Origin: Cyclobacteriaceae bacterium
GTDB taxonomy: Bacteria > Bacteroidota > Bacteroidia > Cytophagales > Cyclobacteriaceae
Assembly: GCA_020436165.1 (NCBI GenBank)
Contig: JAGQYI010000076.1
Location: forward strand, 1 to 64,000
Direction of reading: 5' to 3'
Length of the DNA: 64,000 nucleotides
The position numbers were made by a program, and so were the translations under genes. Position 1 is the first letter of the stretch. Every line of letters begins with the position of its first letter. The notes beneath the pieces are model-generated. The model did no database searches. It was given only the letters and a program-made list of their open reading frames with translations, and had not been told where the DNA came from. Positions 1-8,822 of this stretch are shown here, piece after piece.

Positions 1-524
1 CATTCCTTTGCACTTAGTCCCAGCCTGTTTAAACAAAGCGTATAAAGTATTCCGTCTTCTCCTGTTTTTACACCTGACTCTTTACCCAGCACTGGCTTAA
101 AGAATGAGGCGAATTCTGGAAGCTGATTTTTGAGAAGTGCATTTATCTGCGCTTCGTAAGATGTACTTACAATGGCTAACCGAACCCCGGATTCACATAG
201 CTTTTGTATAAAACTTTTAACTCCTTCTCTCAGTTCAAGCTGTGGAAGAAATTTATTTATATAAAGCTTTTTCTTTAGTGGTTCGAATTCATTAACAATG
301 GAATCAATTTCAACTTCGCTTAGATTAGGCATTTTTTGCAGCTCATAGCGAAGCCTGTTGGCATTACCCTGAATTTTGGGCATAAGTTCCTGAAAATATT
401 CCCAGTCCCAGTGGATAGGCAGACCCATTTGCTCAAACGCTTCATTGCATGCTGGTAAGTGTCCCCATCTTTCAGTATCAGCAAGGGTACCATCCACATC
501 GAATATGATTGCTTTCAACGACAT
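1..524 (-). CDS. HAD-superfamily hydrolase, CbbY/phosphoglycolate phosphatase-like (3' end outside window)
   Basis: The minus strand is open from an ATG at 524-522 to the window edge, giving about 174 residues with the C-terminus missing. The protein opens with HAD motif I, IIFDVDGTLADT (residues 6-17), whose two aspartates (9 and 11) are the expected nucleophile and acid/base of a phosphoaspartate phosphatase. A helical cap follows, then a motif II-like strand ending in Ser120-Thr121 (LAIVSTSYEAQ). A lysine-containing KPVLGKESGVK segment near the edge could be motif III. This arrangement fits the CbbY/beta-phosphoglucomutase/phosphoglycolate phosphatase group of soluble sugar-phosphate phosphatases. 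The substrate cannot be told from this part. It is divergent from the OsmC-like gene. Confidence 0.85.
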   Translation of the reverse strand, partial: MSLKAIIFDVDGTLADTERWGHLPACNEAFEQMGLPIHWDWEYFQELMPKIQGNANRLRYELQKMPNLSEVEIDSIVNEFEPLKKKLYINKFLPQLELREGVKSFIQKLCESGVRLAIVSTSYEAQINALLKNQLPEFASFFKPVLGKESGVKTGEDGILYTLCLNRLGLSAKE

Positions 525-941
525 GCCAAATGACTACACCAAAAGTTGGCCAAACTGTTATTATCGACTTGAACAATCAACTAACCCGTTGATTATCAAA
601 TGAAAAAAAATCGAAGCTATTTTTATTCTTAATAAAAATGTATACGTAATGATACAATAAAAATTAACTTTTAAGTATGAGAAATTAAATTTAACCTATT
701 TAATTGATTATTAGTACTTTAAATGAATACTTATGTAAACCATTACCTTGCAAATAATAAGATATTGTATAACAGAAGATACACTCATAACAAGAATTTA
801 TTCAACCTCCACTCAAAAATTCAGTGCAATTACTTAAACGAGAAACTAAAACTGTATTCCTGCACCTTTTGTGATTTGCATTACGTTAGTCTGCAATTCT
901 AAACATAATATTTGCCATCATTTTTAAACGAAATAACAGCT
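525..941. other. AT-rich intergenic region between divergent genes
   Basis: About 417 bases separate the HAD gene (minus) from the OsmC-like gene (plus). The stretch is very AT-rich, has no convincing open frame and no recognisable RNA gene. It should hold the promoters of both flanking genes. I found only imperfect matches to TTG-N17-23-TAnnTTTG (for example TTTTGTGATTTG near 868-879), so no promoter is assigned. Confidence 0.5.
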
Positions 942-1322
942 ATGGAAATAGAAATAAAATTTGACGAACGCGGAGGAATAATTCCAGTTATGAATGGACA
1001 GCAAATAACCATGGGAGTTTCTCCTTTTCTAATATTTTTAGCAACTGCCGGTATGTGTTCAGCGGTTTATGTTCAAGCATTTATGCATCAAAGGGGAATG
1101 TCCACTGACGGAGTAAAAATTATACAGCGGATGAATTACAACAGGTTTACAAATCATGTTTCCGATATTAATATACATGTAGACCTACCTGAAAGCTTTC
1201 CATCTAAATACAATAAAGCTATTAAGAATGTAATAGCTCAGTGCCCTGTAAAACAGCATTTACTTGAGCCCCCTACATTCAACGTTATAACCAATTATGA
1301 CGAACAACCTGCCAACGCTTAA
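942..1322 (+). CDS. OsmC-like family protein
   Basis: A 126-residue cytoplasmic protein of the OsmC/Ohr superfamily, which as a group reduces organic hydroperoxides through a cysteine pair. The two expected cysteines are visible: one in AGMCSAVYVQAF on the central helix and one in AQCPVKQHL towards the C-terminus. The spacing and the C-terminal PPTFNV strand fit the YhfA/OsmC subgroup rather than Ohr. I chose the ATG at 942 rather than a TTG at 912, because family similarity starts at MEIEIKFDERGG. The substrate is unknown; many members of this subgroup have no tested peroxidase activity. Confidence 0.8.
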   Translation: MEIEIKFDERGGIIPVMNGQQITMGVSPFLIFLATAGMCSAVYVQAFMHQRGMSTDGVKIIQRMNYNRFTNHVSDINIHVDLPESFPSKYNKAIKNVIAQCPVKQHLLEPPTFNVITNYDEQPANA

Positions 1323-1407
1323 AAGCTTTTAATCAGCCAAATTTAACAGTAATAAGGAGAGCTAAACTGGTTTTTTTCTTAGATTAGGTCCATAATTGAG
1401 CGTTGCC

Positions 1408-1929
1408 ATGGACCTGGAAAAAGCCTTAAGACATCCACTGTTCAATGAAAACGTGAAGGAGATTGTCCAATTTATTGAGGGCGACTCCTCTCGTTTCAAG
1501 CAATTAATGCAACTTTTCTTTTCAGATGAGTATCGTGTCAATCAGCGGGCGGCATGGGTGATGAGTCATTGTGTGGATAAACATCCGGAATTACTAGTTC
1601 CCTATCTCTCCCAAATGATTAAAAACCTGTACAAACCTACCAATGATGCCATTAAACGGAATACAATGCGCGTATTTCAACAGGTTGAACTGCCTGAAAA
1701 ACTATGGGGAGAAACTCTTGAAAAATGCTTTGAATACATGGAATCAAATTCTGAGCCCATTGCAATTCGTGTTTTTGCCATGACCGTGGCTTATAATATT
1801 TCGAAGGATGTTCCTGAAATTAAGAATGAACTAAAGGAACTGATTAAGGAGATGATGGTATATGGCTCAGCCGGTATAAAAAGCCGGGGCGGCAAAATTC
1901 TTACGAAATTGGAAAAGGAACTAGATTAA
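1408..1929 (+). CDS. Conserved helical-repeat (HEAT-like) protein of unknown function
   Basis: A 173-residue soluble protein made almost entirely of predicted amphipathic helices, with repeated patterns such as NQRAAWVMSHCVDKHPELLVPYL and IKRNTMRVFQQVELPE that resemble HEAT/ARM repeats. Similar small alpha-solenoids are common in Bacteroidota, and none has a function I can name. The ATG at 1408 is preferred over an in-frame TTG at 1396, because the helical repeat begins with MDLEKALRHPLF. It has no signal peptide or membrane segment. It converges on the cysteine dioxygenase-like gene with a 35-base gap. Confidence 0.7.
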   Translation: MDLEKALRHPLFNENVKEIVQFIEGDSSRFKQLMQLFFSDEYRVNQRAAWVMSHCVDKHPELLVPYLSQMIKNLYKPTNDAIKRNTMRVFQQVELPEKLWGETLEKCFEYMESNSEPIAIRVFAMTVAYNISKDVPEIKNELKELIKEMMVYGSAGIKSRGGKILTKLEKELD

Positions 1930-1964
1930 GTAGATTGTTATCTAACTACTCTAATTATTTCTGC

Positions 1965-2690
1965 TTATACAACTACCTGATCACAAACCATATTCTCAAG
2001 CTTGCGAAGCAATGCTATTCTTCTTTCCCTGATTTCTTGAGAAGTGTATCGGCAGTAATACTGCATCAAAATTGAGGAGTAATAAACAAATGTATCCTTG
2101 TCGATAGGTTTCATTTTAGCAACAACAGGGGCCTCCTCATCAGTAAGATTAAAAAATGCTCCGCCAGAAGTTTCTCTAATTACTCCAGTTTCCAGTTCGT
2201 ACACCTTCATATCGGCAGTAACTGTTTCATGGGGCTCATTTGCTCCGTACATGTGCAAGGTAAGGTAGGGATTGGTAGTTACGTTACCCATTTGGTGAAT
2301 CAAGGCATTGTTTACTTTTGCAATGCTACCGTAAGGCAGTATTTCTTTCTTACTTAAACGAAACCTTTCACCTGTATTTGAAAATGTTTGATGCATTACG
2401 TTGCCAAATACCTGCACTGCCCCCCATTGTGTATAGCCATGGTCGTGAACACTTGAATAATCGCCAGGATTCCAGGTCATAACCATTATCTCATATTTAT
2501 CTGTTTGGTATGCAAGCTTTCTGCCATACCCATCTTGTGCTGGGTGTGTATAGTCTGCCCAGGGTTGCAAATCATCTTCGGTAATCTTTGCCCTTTTAAG
2601 CATATCAGCTGCTAACTGCACAGTAACATGTTCCTGTGAAGCTTCTACAAAATCGACCAATCGTTGTAAACCTGGAGTGAGCGTATTCAT
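1965..2690 (-). CDS. Cysteine dioxygenase-like cupin (thiol dioxygenase family)
   Basis: A 241-residue protein of the CDO_I cupin family, non-haem iron enzymes that oxidise thiols such as cysteine to the sulfinic acid. The three-histidine iron site is present: His82 and His84 in VHDHG and His132 in LIHQMGN. Arg57 (YGRKLA) sits where CDO binds the substrate carboxylate. The position of the Cys of the mammalian Cys-Tyr cofactor is not cysteine (VHDHGYTQWG), as is common in bacterial members, so the cofactor should not form. Length is close to the usual 190-200 plus a C-terminal helical extension. It is the last gene of a five-gene operon, 21 bases after the GNAT gene. The substrate could be cysteine or another thiol; context does not decide. 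Confidence 0.8.
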   Translation of the reverse strand: MNTLTPGLQRLVDFVEASQEHVTVQLAADMLKRAKITEDDLQPWADYTHPAQDGYGRKLAYQTDKYEIMVMTWNPGDYSSVHDHGYTQWGAVQVFGNVMHQTFSNTGERFRLSKKEILPYGSIAKVNNALIHQMGNVTTNPYLTLHMYGANEPHETVTADMKVYELETGVIRETSGGAFFNLTDEEAPVVAKMKPIDKDTFVYYSSILMQYYCRYTSQEIRERRIALLRKLENMVCDQVVV

Positions 2691-2711
2691 AGTGGTAGTT
2701 TAAAAAAATGG

Positions 2712-3209
2712 TTAATACAAAAGTAATTGCATTATAGTAACATCCAGCCATTTTCCATCAATATTTCCTATTTCTCTCTGATTACCAACTACTTCGTAAC
2801 CAAGTTTACGGTTATATTCAATGCTGGCTTTATTGCTGGTAAATATTTTAGCTACCAAATGATGGTAGTCCAATTCTCTGCATTTTTCAATAATAGAGCG
2901 CTTAATTTTAGTGCCAAGCCCCATCCTGAGTTTATCAGAACGAAGGTAAACAGCCGTTTCACAGGCATACTTATATCCCTCCCTATCACTGTACCGTTTG
3001 ATAATTCCCCATCCCACTACTTCTCCTTCCATTTCCAAGCACTGAATCAATTCCCGTTCGCTGAAATCATTCATCCATTTGGCAATGTGCTCGGGACTTT
3101 TAAGCTCCCGATCCATTGTGCTACCTCCGTTTTTTATATGTTCATTATAAATGGAAGCTATTACAGCGCAATCATCCAATGTAGCTTCACGAATTAATTC
3201 AGTATCCAT
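2712..3209 (-). CDS. GNAT family N-acetyltransferase, phosphinothricin acetyltransferase-like
   Basis: A 165-residue GNAT acyltransferase. The N-terminal strand-helix IREATLDDCAVIASIYNEHI, the MEGEVVGWGIIKRY strand and the acyl-CoA pyrophosphate loop RMGLGTKI (about residues 95-102) are typical of the Pat/YwnH type, which acylates alpha-amino groups of amino acids or analogues. It starts one base after the stop of the D-aminoacylase-like gene, so the two are surely co-transcribed. Next to an N-acylamino acid racemase-like gene, it would be expected to supply the N-acylated amino acid. This parallels the GNAT found with N-succinylamino acid racemase in Geobacillus, but the acyl donor and amino acid here are inference. 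Confidence 0.85.
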   Translation of the reverse strand: MDTELIREATLDDCAVIASIYNEHIKNGGSTMDRELKSPEHIAKWMNDFSERELIQCLEMEGEVVGWGIIKRYSDREGYKYACETAVYLRSDKLRMGLGTKIKRSIIEKCRELDYHHLVAKIFTSNKASIEYNRKLGYEVVGNQREIGNIDGKWLDVTIMQLLLY

Positions 3210-3210
3210 T

Positions 3211-4782
3211 TTAGTTAGCAGTATTTCGAATTACTTCTCCAGGAGTAGCATCATTAATTAATCCGTTTTCGATCATTTGCTCTCCGTTTACCCATAAATG
3301 CTCTACACCTTTAGATAGCTCACAAGGGTCGGTATAAGTTGCCATAGGTTTAATTTTTTCCATATTGAAAAGTACGGCATCTGCTTTATAACCAACTTCT
3401 ATTTTACCTCTATGCTTTATATTAAAATATTCGGCTGGCATAGAGGTTACCTTACGTATTGCTTCTTCAAAAGTTAGCATTTTCTTTTGAAAAACGTATT
3501 GGTATAGATACTCTGTAAAAGCCCCATATGAGCGAGGATGTGGCACTCCAATTCTCTTAGGTGCATTTATTGGATGACTCCAGGAATCCGTGCATATCAT
3601 TGCATTCTCCCATGTTATCGCTACATCAATATCTGCTTGATCGATACAATGATAAACAATCCACATCTCGGTATCGCGTTTTAGAATTTCACACATAGTT
3701 CCTGAAAGCGTCCATCCAAATTCATTAGAAATTTGCTGAACTGTTTTACCTTCCCATTCAGGATACTCATTGGAAATAATGAGCATCTGGCTCATATCAT
3801 AGTTCTTATCAACTATATAATTGGCTATCTCTTCTTCAACTTCTGGTTTATCAAGCCTGTGCTTTACTTCTTCTAATCCACCTTCCAGAAAACGTTTGGG
3901 TATAAATGCTCTTAGTTTGGTAGAAACTGCCGTGTATGGATACACATCAATTTTAGCTTGTTGAGCATGGGATTTATTGTATTCTTCTAAACGTTTAAGC
4001 ACAGCAGGTATTTTACCATAATTACGTTTCTCTGCTGATTTTAAATGACTGACAAGGACATTTATACCTGCCTGCTCACCAATAGTTAACGTTTCTTCAA
4101 TTGCCTCTTCAAGTTTATCGCGTTCATCACGCATGTGAGAGGCATAAACTCCCCCATGTTTTTGAGCAATTTTTGCCAATTCAACAATTTCATCAGTTTC
4201 TGCAAAGCAGCCTGGTGCATAAATTAAGCCGGTAGATAGACCCAGTGAACCTTCAAGCATAGACTCTTCCATGCTTCGCTCCATTAAGTTGTGCTCACTT
4301 TCCGAAACCTTATTCCAATCCTGTAAGGCTCCACCTCTTAATGTACTATGTCCTGTGAGCGTTGCTACATTAAACTGGATTCCAATTTTTTCAAGTAGCT
4401 GAAAATACTCTCTAAGCGTTCTCCAGTTGAATGTAAATTCCAGATCTTTCGCAAGCTTTTCCATAGTTGGCACCAATCGTTCGTTGATGGGTGCCGGAGA
4501 TGTACCGCAGTTACCAAAAATTTCTGTGGTAATACCCTGATATAACTTGTGATCGGCAGCATGCGGAAAGAAGTAGCCAAACCCTGTAGATGCATGCGTA
4601 TCAATAAAACCCGGTGTTAGTGCTAAACCTTTTGCATCAACTATGTGCTTAGCTTCAGGTAAATTATCTTCTTCTTTGAACACTCCACTAATCAATCCAT
4701 CCTTTATGGCAACAGACCCGACAAAAGGCTTTTCTCCTGATCCATTATAAATGGTTGCTTCTTTAATTAAAAAATTATGCAT
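3211..4782 (-). CDS. N-acyl-D-amino-acid deacylase-like amidohydrolase
   Basis: A 523-residue member of the D-aminoacylase branch of the amidohydrolase superfamily, which hydrolyses N-acyl-D-amino acids to the free D-amino acid. Visible family motifs are LTPGFIDTHAS, LYQGITTEIFGNCGTSPAP with the metal-binding Cys, VYASHMRDE, VLVSHLKSA and ICTDSWSHP, followed by the C-terminal beta domain ending in GYKADAVLF. Cys, both later His and the Asp of the metal site are present. The usual second His of the HxH pair is Ser (DTHAS), so one metal position may be altered. There is no signal peptide. It lies 10 bases after the racemase-like gene. Family membership is secure; stereospecificity and substrate are not tested. 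Confidence 0.85.
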   Translation of the reverse strand: MHNFLIKEATIYNGSGEKPFVGSVAIKDGLISGVFKEEDNLPEAKHIVDAKGLALTPGFIDTHASTGFGYFFPHAADHKLYQGITTEIFGNCGTSPAPINERLVPTMEKLAKDLEFTFNWRTLREYFQLLEKIGIQFNVATLTGHSTLRGGALQDWNKVSESEHNLMERSMEESMLEGSLGLSTGLIYAPGCFAETDEIVELAKIAQKHGGVYASHMRDERDKLEEAIEETLTIGEQAGINVLVSHLKSAEKRNYGKIPAVLKRLEEYNKSHAQQAKIDVYPYTAVSTKLRAFIPKRFLEGGLEEVKHRLDKPEVEEEIANYIVDKNYDMSQMLIISNEYPEWEGKTVQQISNEFGWTLSGTMCEILKRDTEMWIVYHCIDQADIDVAITWENAMICTDSWSHPINAPKRIGVPHPRSYGAFTEYLYQYVFQKKMLTFEEAIRKVTSMPAEYFNIKHRGKIEVGYKADAVLFNMEKIKPMATYTDPCELSKGVEHLWVNGEQMIENGLINDATPGEVIRNTAN

Positions 4783-4792
4783 AGTGTAAAAG

Positions 4793-5932
4793 TTAGCTTT
4801 CCAAACTTAACGATTTAACCGTCAATTCCTGAAAAGCATTTTCGTCAATTTGAGGATTAAGAAAGTAAGAAGCATGTATAAAGCCATTTTCCATTTCAAT
4901 TGTATTTACAAGTATATCTTTCGTAAAATACCTGCTCGATGGGCTTTGATCATGAGCCTTTGCATTTAACAAAAAAGAAGCTATTTGTAGGTTTTGGGCT
5001 CTTCCAATACCTGTTTCAAACATACCACCAATCCATGCTGGAATTGAATTTTGTAAGCAGTATTCAATCATCTCAATGGTATTAAAAAGACCTCCCACTC
5101 TACCTGGCTTTATATTCAATTCAGAAATTTGCTCCTTGTATTCGATTAATTGCCCAAGTGTCTCAACCTCCTCGTCAAGGCACTCACTCAATTCAGGATT
5201 GGCAAACTCATACACTTCCTTTAAGTAATGGCTACCTGGAGCAAAAGGTTGTTCTATAACATATCCAAAATGAGCAAACTGACTCAACTTTTGAAAATCA
5301 TCTTTACCAAATGACCCATTGGCATCGAAACTTATGTTAGGATGTGAGCACTCATCAATAGCCCTAAACACAAATGGATGTGCATACGAGGGGCTAATCT
5401 TAAATTTGAGTCGATGATAGCCTTCTGAAATTGCTTCATTAATGGTATTTTCCATAATAGACTCATCTTTGAATAAGCCCATTGAAATACCCACAGGTAC
5501 TTTATCTAAGTTAGGTCTCTCCCATGCTTCCAAAATACCCGTTCCGGTTGCCCTCCTTATGGCATCATTCATTGCCATTTCAACGGCTGCTTTTGTAAAA
5601 TTCCAACCTCTGATTTTTGAAAGGGCTTTTAACACATCATCATACGTTTTTGAATGAGCCAATAATGGGTATATGTATTCACTAATCACCTGAATGGCTC
5701 CATCCACAAATTCATGAGAATAAAAAGGATCGGGACGACAGGAACATTCTCCATAGCCCACAGTGCCATTTTGATCATGCCATTTAACAATAAGCGCCTT
5801 GCGAGAGTTCCGAACTCCCACAGCAGAATAAAATGGTTTAACCTGAGGCAATTCCAGAACAACAAGTTCCAGCTTAAGTAAAGAAACAGGGGTTTGTAAA
5901 AAGTTAATTACCGAATCAGGCACATAACTCAT
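4793..5932 (-). CDS. Enolase-superfamily N-acylamino acid racemase / o-succinylbenzoate synthase-like protein
   Basis: A 379-residue muconate lactonising enzyme subgroup protein. The catalytic set is readable: KxK in LKFKIS, metal ligands Asp in SFDANG, Glu in VIEQPF and Asp in CLDEEV, and the second-face Lys in NIKPGRVGG. The GGMFETGIGRA stretch is characteristic of the NSAR/OSBS group (N-succinyl- or N-acylamino acid racemases that may also make o-succinylbenzoate). A second, more MenC-like paralogue lies at 40915-41994, so this copy is free for amino-acid chemistry. It overlaps the upstream gene by four bases (ATGA) and is followed by a D-aminoacylase-like and a GNAT gene, which supports a racemase role over menaquinone synthesis. 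Confidence 0.85.
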   Translation of the reverse strand: MSYVPDSVINFLQTPVSLLKLELVVLELPQVKPFYSAVGVRNSRKALIVKWHDQNGTVGYGECSCRPDPFYSHEFVDGAIQVISEYIYPLLAHSKTYDDVLKALSKIRGWNFTKAAVEMAMNDAIRRATGTGILEAWERPNLDKVPVGISMGLFKDESIMENTINEAISEGYHRLKFKISPSYAHPFVFRAIDECSHPNISFDANGSFGKDDFQKLSQFAHFGYVIEQPFAPGSHYLKEVYEFANPELSECLDEEVETLGQLIEYKEQISELNIKPGRVGGLFNTIEMIEYCLQNSIPAWIGGMFETGIGRAQNLQIASFLLNAKAHDQSPSSRYFTKDILVNTIEMENGFIHASYFLNPQIDENAFQELTVKSLSLES

Positions 5933-7347
5933 GAATGCACCTTCTTTGGTTCTACGTAATCAAACAATTTTTTCTCTTTTATTTCTGAAGCTACTTTATG
6001 AGGCACCAATTCTTCCCAACCTTCCTGGCCACTTTGGATCATATCCAGCACGTCATCAGAAATAATATGCAGGTTTCTGCTTGAAACGTTTGTAACCGGC
6101 ACAATTTTTTTATTATCCAAAAGATACTGCAGCATACTTTTTTGAGAATCCGGCAATTCAAAATCATCGATTGTGTAAATCTCCTCAGAATCTCGTTTTA
6201 AGGAAGGATACACATAAAAGATTACATTTCGACCAAAAAGAATTCCAAAAGCCTCCAAAAGCCCTCCTTTCAGGTTTTCGTAATACTTTTCTTCAAAAAC
6301 CATATGCAAGTTGTAAATACCAAGGATAAGACCAACTTTGTAATCTTTGTTCAATCGCGTAATATGTCGAACTAATCTGTAGTATTCGGTATAATTTGAG
6401 ATAAGTACATTTTGTCCCAGGGAACATAATTGATCTACGCGATTAAGAAAATCCGTAACGTCCAGGCTTCCTTCCCTTTCGAGATCCTGCAGAGTAAGCT
6501 CAGTCAAAACAACGATTCTAGAAGGATCCACATCCTTTTCCTGCTTAAATCGCTTTCTGCCACAGAAAAGCATATCCACATTTACATGGGTTACAGGCTT
6601 AAACCTTCCTCTTAATATGAGCACATTTTTTTTATACAATGCTTCAGAAGGCATAAGTACATTCCCACTGGGTCCAAACATGGCCGCTCGTGTAAAGCCC
6701 AGCTTCACCAGTTTCAAACTCATGAGGCGATTGTCAACCTTAGGAAAGTCAGGCCCCTCAAGCCTGAACATGTCAATTTCTACCCTAAATTGTCTAAAGC
6801 CATCTACAAGCGACAACAAAAACTCATCGGCATCTTTGATAAAATAGCATGCATAAATAAGGTTTACCCCTAATTTACCAAGCGCCTCTTGCTGCCAGGT
6901 AGCATCCGGATCTTTTAAGATAACATGAATCACACATTCGTTTGGTTCCGATTCCGGAGAAAGCTGAAAACGACAACCTACCCACCCATGGCCCCTATTG
7001 GTTCGGGCATAATTAAGAGTTTCAACAGTGTTGGCAAAGGTAAAAAATTTGGTATCCTTAATTCTATGAGGCAAGCGGTCGTTCAACAATTCAGTTTCCT
7101 TATCCAGCATGGCAAGTAAACGTTCTTCGCACACATACCTGCCTATTTTACCATATATGGCATCACTATAGGCCATATCGTAAGCCGACATCGTTTTGGC
7201 AACTGTTCCGGAGGCGCCTCCTATCCTAAAAAAATTAGCGGCAACTTCTTGTCCCGCTCCAATCTCTGCAAATGATCCGTAAATACTTCTGTCTAAGTTA
7301 ATAGCGAGAGCTTTGTCTTTGGTCGACAACCTGTTTTCAACTTCCAT
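5929..7347 (-). CDS. Conserved Bacteroidota protein of unknown function, first gene of amino-acid operon
   Basis: A 472-residue soluble protein without signal peptide or membrane helices. The N-terminus is strongly motif-like (AINLDRSIYGSFAEIGAGQE, then FFRIGGASGTVAKTMSAYD), which suggests a glycine-rich active site or nucleotide-type loop. It has an aligned-looking RTNRGHGWVGCRFQ segment and a C-terminal alpha/beta part. I recognise it as a family recurring in Bacteroidota, sometimes given automatic names (TonB receptor, nicotinate mononucleotide adenylyltransferase) that the sequence does not support. Its stop overlaps the start of the racemase-like gene (ATGA), so translation may be coupled. 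As first gene of the operon it may be the committed enzyme or a regulator; I cannot say which. Confidence 0.6.
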   Translation of the reverse strand: MEVENRLSTKDKALAINLDRSIYGSFAEIGAGQEVAANFFRIGGASGTVAKTMSAYDMAYSDAIYGKIGRYVCEERLLAMLDKETELLNDRLPHRIKDTKFFTFANTVETLNYARTNRGHGWVGCRFQLSPESEPNECVIHVILKDPDATWQQEALGKLGVNLIYACYFIKDADEFLLSLVDGFRQFRVEIDMFRLEGPDFPKVDNRLMSLKLVKLGFTRAAMFGPSGNVLMPSEALYKKNVLILRGRFKPVTHVNVDMLFCGRKRFKQEKDVDPSRIVVLTELTLQDLEREGSLDVTDFLNRVDQLCSLGQNVLISNYTEYYRLVRHITRLNKDYKVGLILGIYNLHMVFEEKYYENLKGGLLEAFGILFGRNVIFYVYPSLKRDSEEIYTIDDFELPDSQKSMLQYLLDNKKIVPVTNVSSRNLHIISDDVLDMIQSGQEGWEELVPHKVASEIKEKKLFDYVEPKKVHS

Positions 7348-7366
7348 GGGCGCTTAAATTGTTGCA

Positions 7367-7394
7367 CAAAATTAAACTATTTGCCACTGAGCAA
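7367..7394 (-). promoter_or_regulatory. Predicted Bacteroidota promoter of the racemase/aminoacylase operon
   Basis: On the minus strand the sequence TAATTTTG (plus-strand positions 7374-7367) is an exact match to the Bacteroidota -7 element TAnnTTTG. A TTG lies 17 bases upstream (7394-7392), within the 17-23 base spacing described for Flavobacterium promoters. Transcription would start near 7360, about a dozen bases before the ATG at 7347. Confidence 0.45.
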
Positions 7395-7523
7395 GCAGAA
7401 ATTTTTATCATTATTTTCATTGAAATTAGTAATCCAAACAGGCACCTTGAGGCCCTTTATAAATTGATTGTAGATGTCCCTTCTTTTAACTAACTTACGT
7501 CAACTAAAACCAAACCTATTAGT

Positions 7524-8822
7524 ATGGATGTTCTAGATTTTATAACCATTCTTATCATTTTAGCAGCTTTTTTCCTGCTATTCAATGTAAAATATCTCAA
7601 ACTGCCTTCAACCATTGGGTTGATGATTATGGCGTTGAGCCTTTCGCTGTTTATCATTTTCGGAGAGGTAATTTTTCGTACACTAAAAGAACTGGCAAAC
7701 CAGTTAATGACAGAGTATAATTTTTCTGAAGTTCTATTCAAAGTCATGCTTAGCTTCCTGCTTTTTGCCGGTGCACTTGAGCTCGATTTGCGAAAACTGG
7801 GTGAAGAAAAATGGGTGATTTTTATTCTGGCTACCATGGGGGTTCTCATTTCAACTTTTGTGGTTGGCTATGCTATGTACTTTTTACTGCCCTTTATTGA
7901 TATTCATCTCGACCTTATTTATTGCTTGCTTTTTGGTGGTTTAATTTCACCAACAGACCCGATTTCTGTTTTGGCAATGATTAAGAAGTCGACTGTTTCA
8001 AAAAATCTGGAAGCTCAAATTGCTGGTGAGTCGCTTTTCAATGATGGAATAGGAGTAGTTGTTTTCCTAACCATTTTGCATATAGCCCAATCAGGTACGG
8101 GAGGACATGTAGACCCATGGAGCGTTGGCCTTTTGTTTGGACAAGAAGTGATTGGAGGAATTGGCCTTGGTGCAGTTTTTGGATTTTTGGGCTTAAGACT
8201 GCTTATTTTAATAGAAAATGAATATACAGAAATTGAGGTTTTGGTAACTCTTTCCATGGTTTTAGGGGGAGCAAGCGTTGCAGAAATGCTTCATGTTTCA
8301 GGCCCATTGGCAATGGTTACCATGGGGCTTTTTGTGGGCAATAAAGGAAGAAGTTCAGAACTTGAAAAGGCAGCCGGAGAATACGTATATAAATTCTGGC
8401 ACCTAATGGACGAAGCCATGAACGCTATACTTTTTATTTTAATAGGTATGCAAATAATTGTAATTCCCTGGAGTCTCGATTACATACTGGCAGCAGCATT
8501 CGCTATTGTAATTGTTTTAATTTCCAGAGTAATTGGCGTTGGTATCCCTATTAGTTTTTACAGAATCAAAAATCATATTGCAAAATATACCATAAGGATA
8601 CTAACCTGGAGCGGGCTTAGAGGTGGTATCTCCGTTGCACTTGCATTGTCACTCTACGAGTATACCAAATCAGAAGCAGGCATGTCAAGAGACATCGTTA
8701 ACCTTATCATAATCATGACTTACTGTGTGGTATTGTTCTCTATTGTGGTTCAGGGCCTCACCGTTAAAAAGTTATTCGAAAAGGCAGCTACTTACGAGGA
8801 GCAACAGGGTAAATCGAAATAA
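7524..8822 (+). CDS. CPA1-family cation:proton antiporter
   Basis: A 432-residue inner-membrane protein with about 12 predicted transmembrane helices and no cytosolic tail, typical for short bacterial CPA1 (NhaP/NHE-type) antiporters that exchange Na+ or K+ for H+. The helix with LFGGLISPTDPIS (near residue 141) and the ion-binding GESLFNDGIG motif (near residue 168, with the ND pair characteristic of electroneutral CPA1 members) are both intact. A later GLRGGISVALALSL helix is also typical. It is transcribed on its own between a divergent operon and the glycogen operon. Ion specificity cannot be read from the sequence. Confidence 0.9.
   Translation: MDVLDFITILIILAAFFLLFNVKYLKLPSTIGLMIMALSLSLFIIFGEVIFRTLKELANQLMTEYNFSEVLFKVMLSFLLFAGALELDLRKLGEEKWVIFILATMGVLISTFVVGYAMYFLLPFIDIHLDLIYCLLFGGLISPTDPISVLAMIKKSTVSKNLEAQIAGESLFNDGIGVVVFLTILHIAQSGTGGHVDPWSVGLLFGQEVIGGIGLGAVFGFLGLRLLILIENEYTEIEVLVTLSMVLGGASVAEMLHVSGPLAMVTMGLFVGNKGRSSELEKAAGEYVYKFWHLMDEAMNAILFILIGMQIIVIPWSLDYILAAAFAIVIVLISRVIGVGIPISFYRIKNHIAKYTIRILTWSGLRGGISVALALSLYEYTKSEAGMSRDIVNLIIIMTYCVVLFSIVVQGLTVKKLFEKAATYEEQQGKSK

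Noticed and set aside
912-941. Upstream TTG start for the OsmC-like gene
   Set aside because: The added residues match no family pattern; the ATG at 942 begins with conserved sequence.
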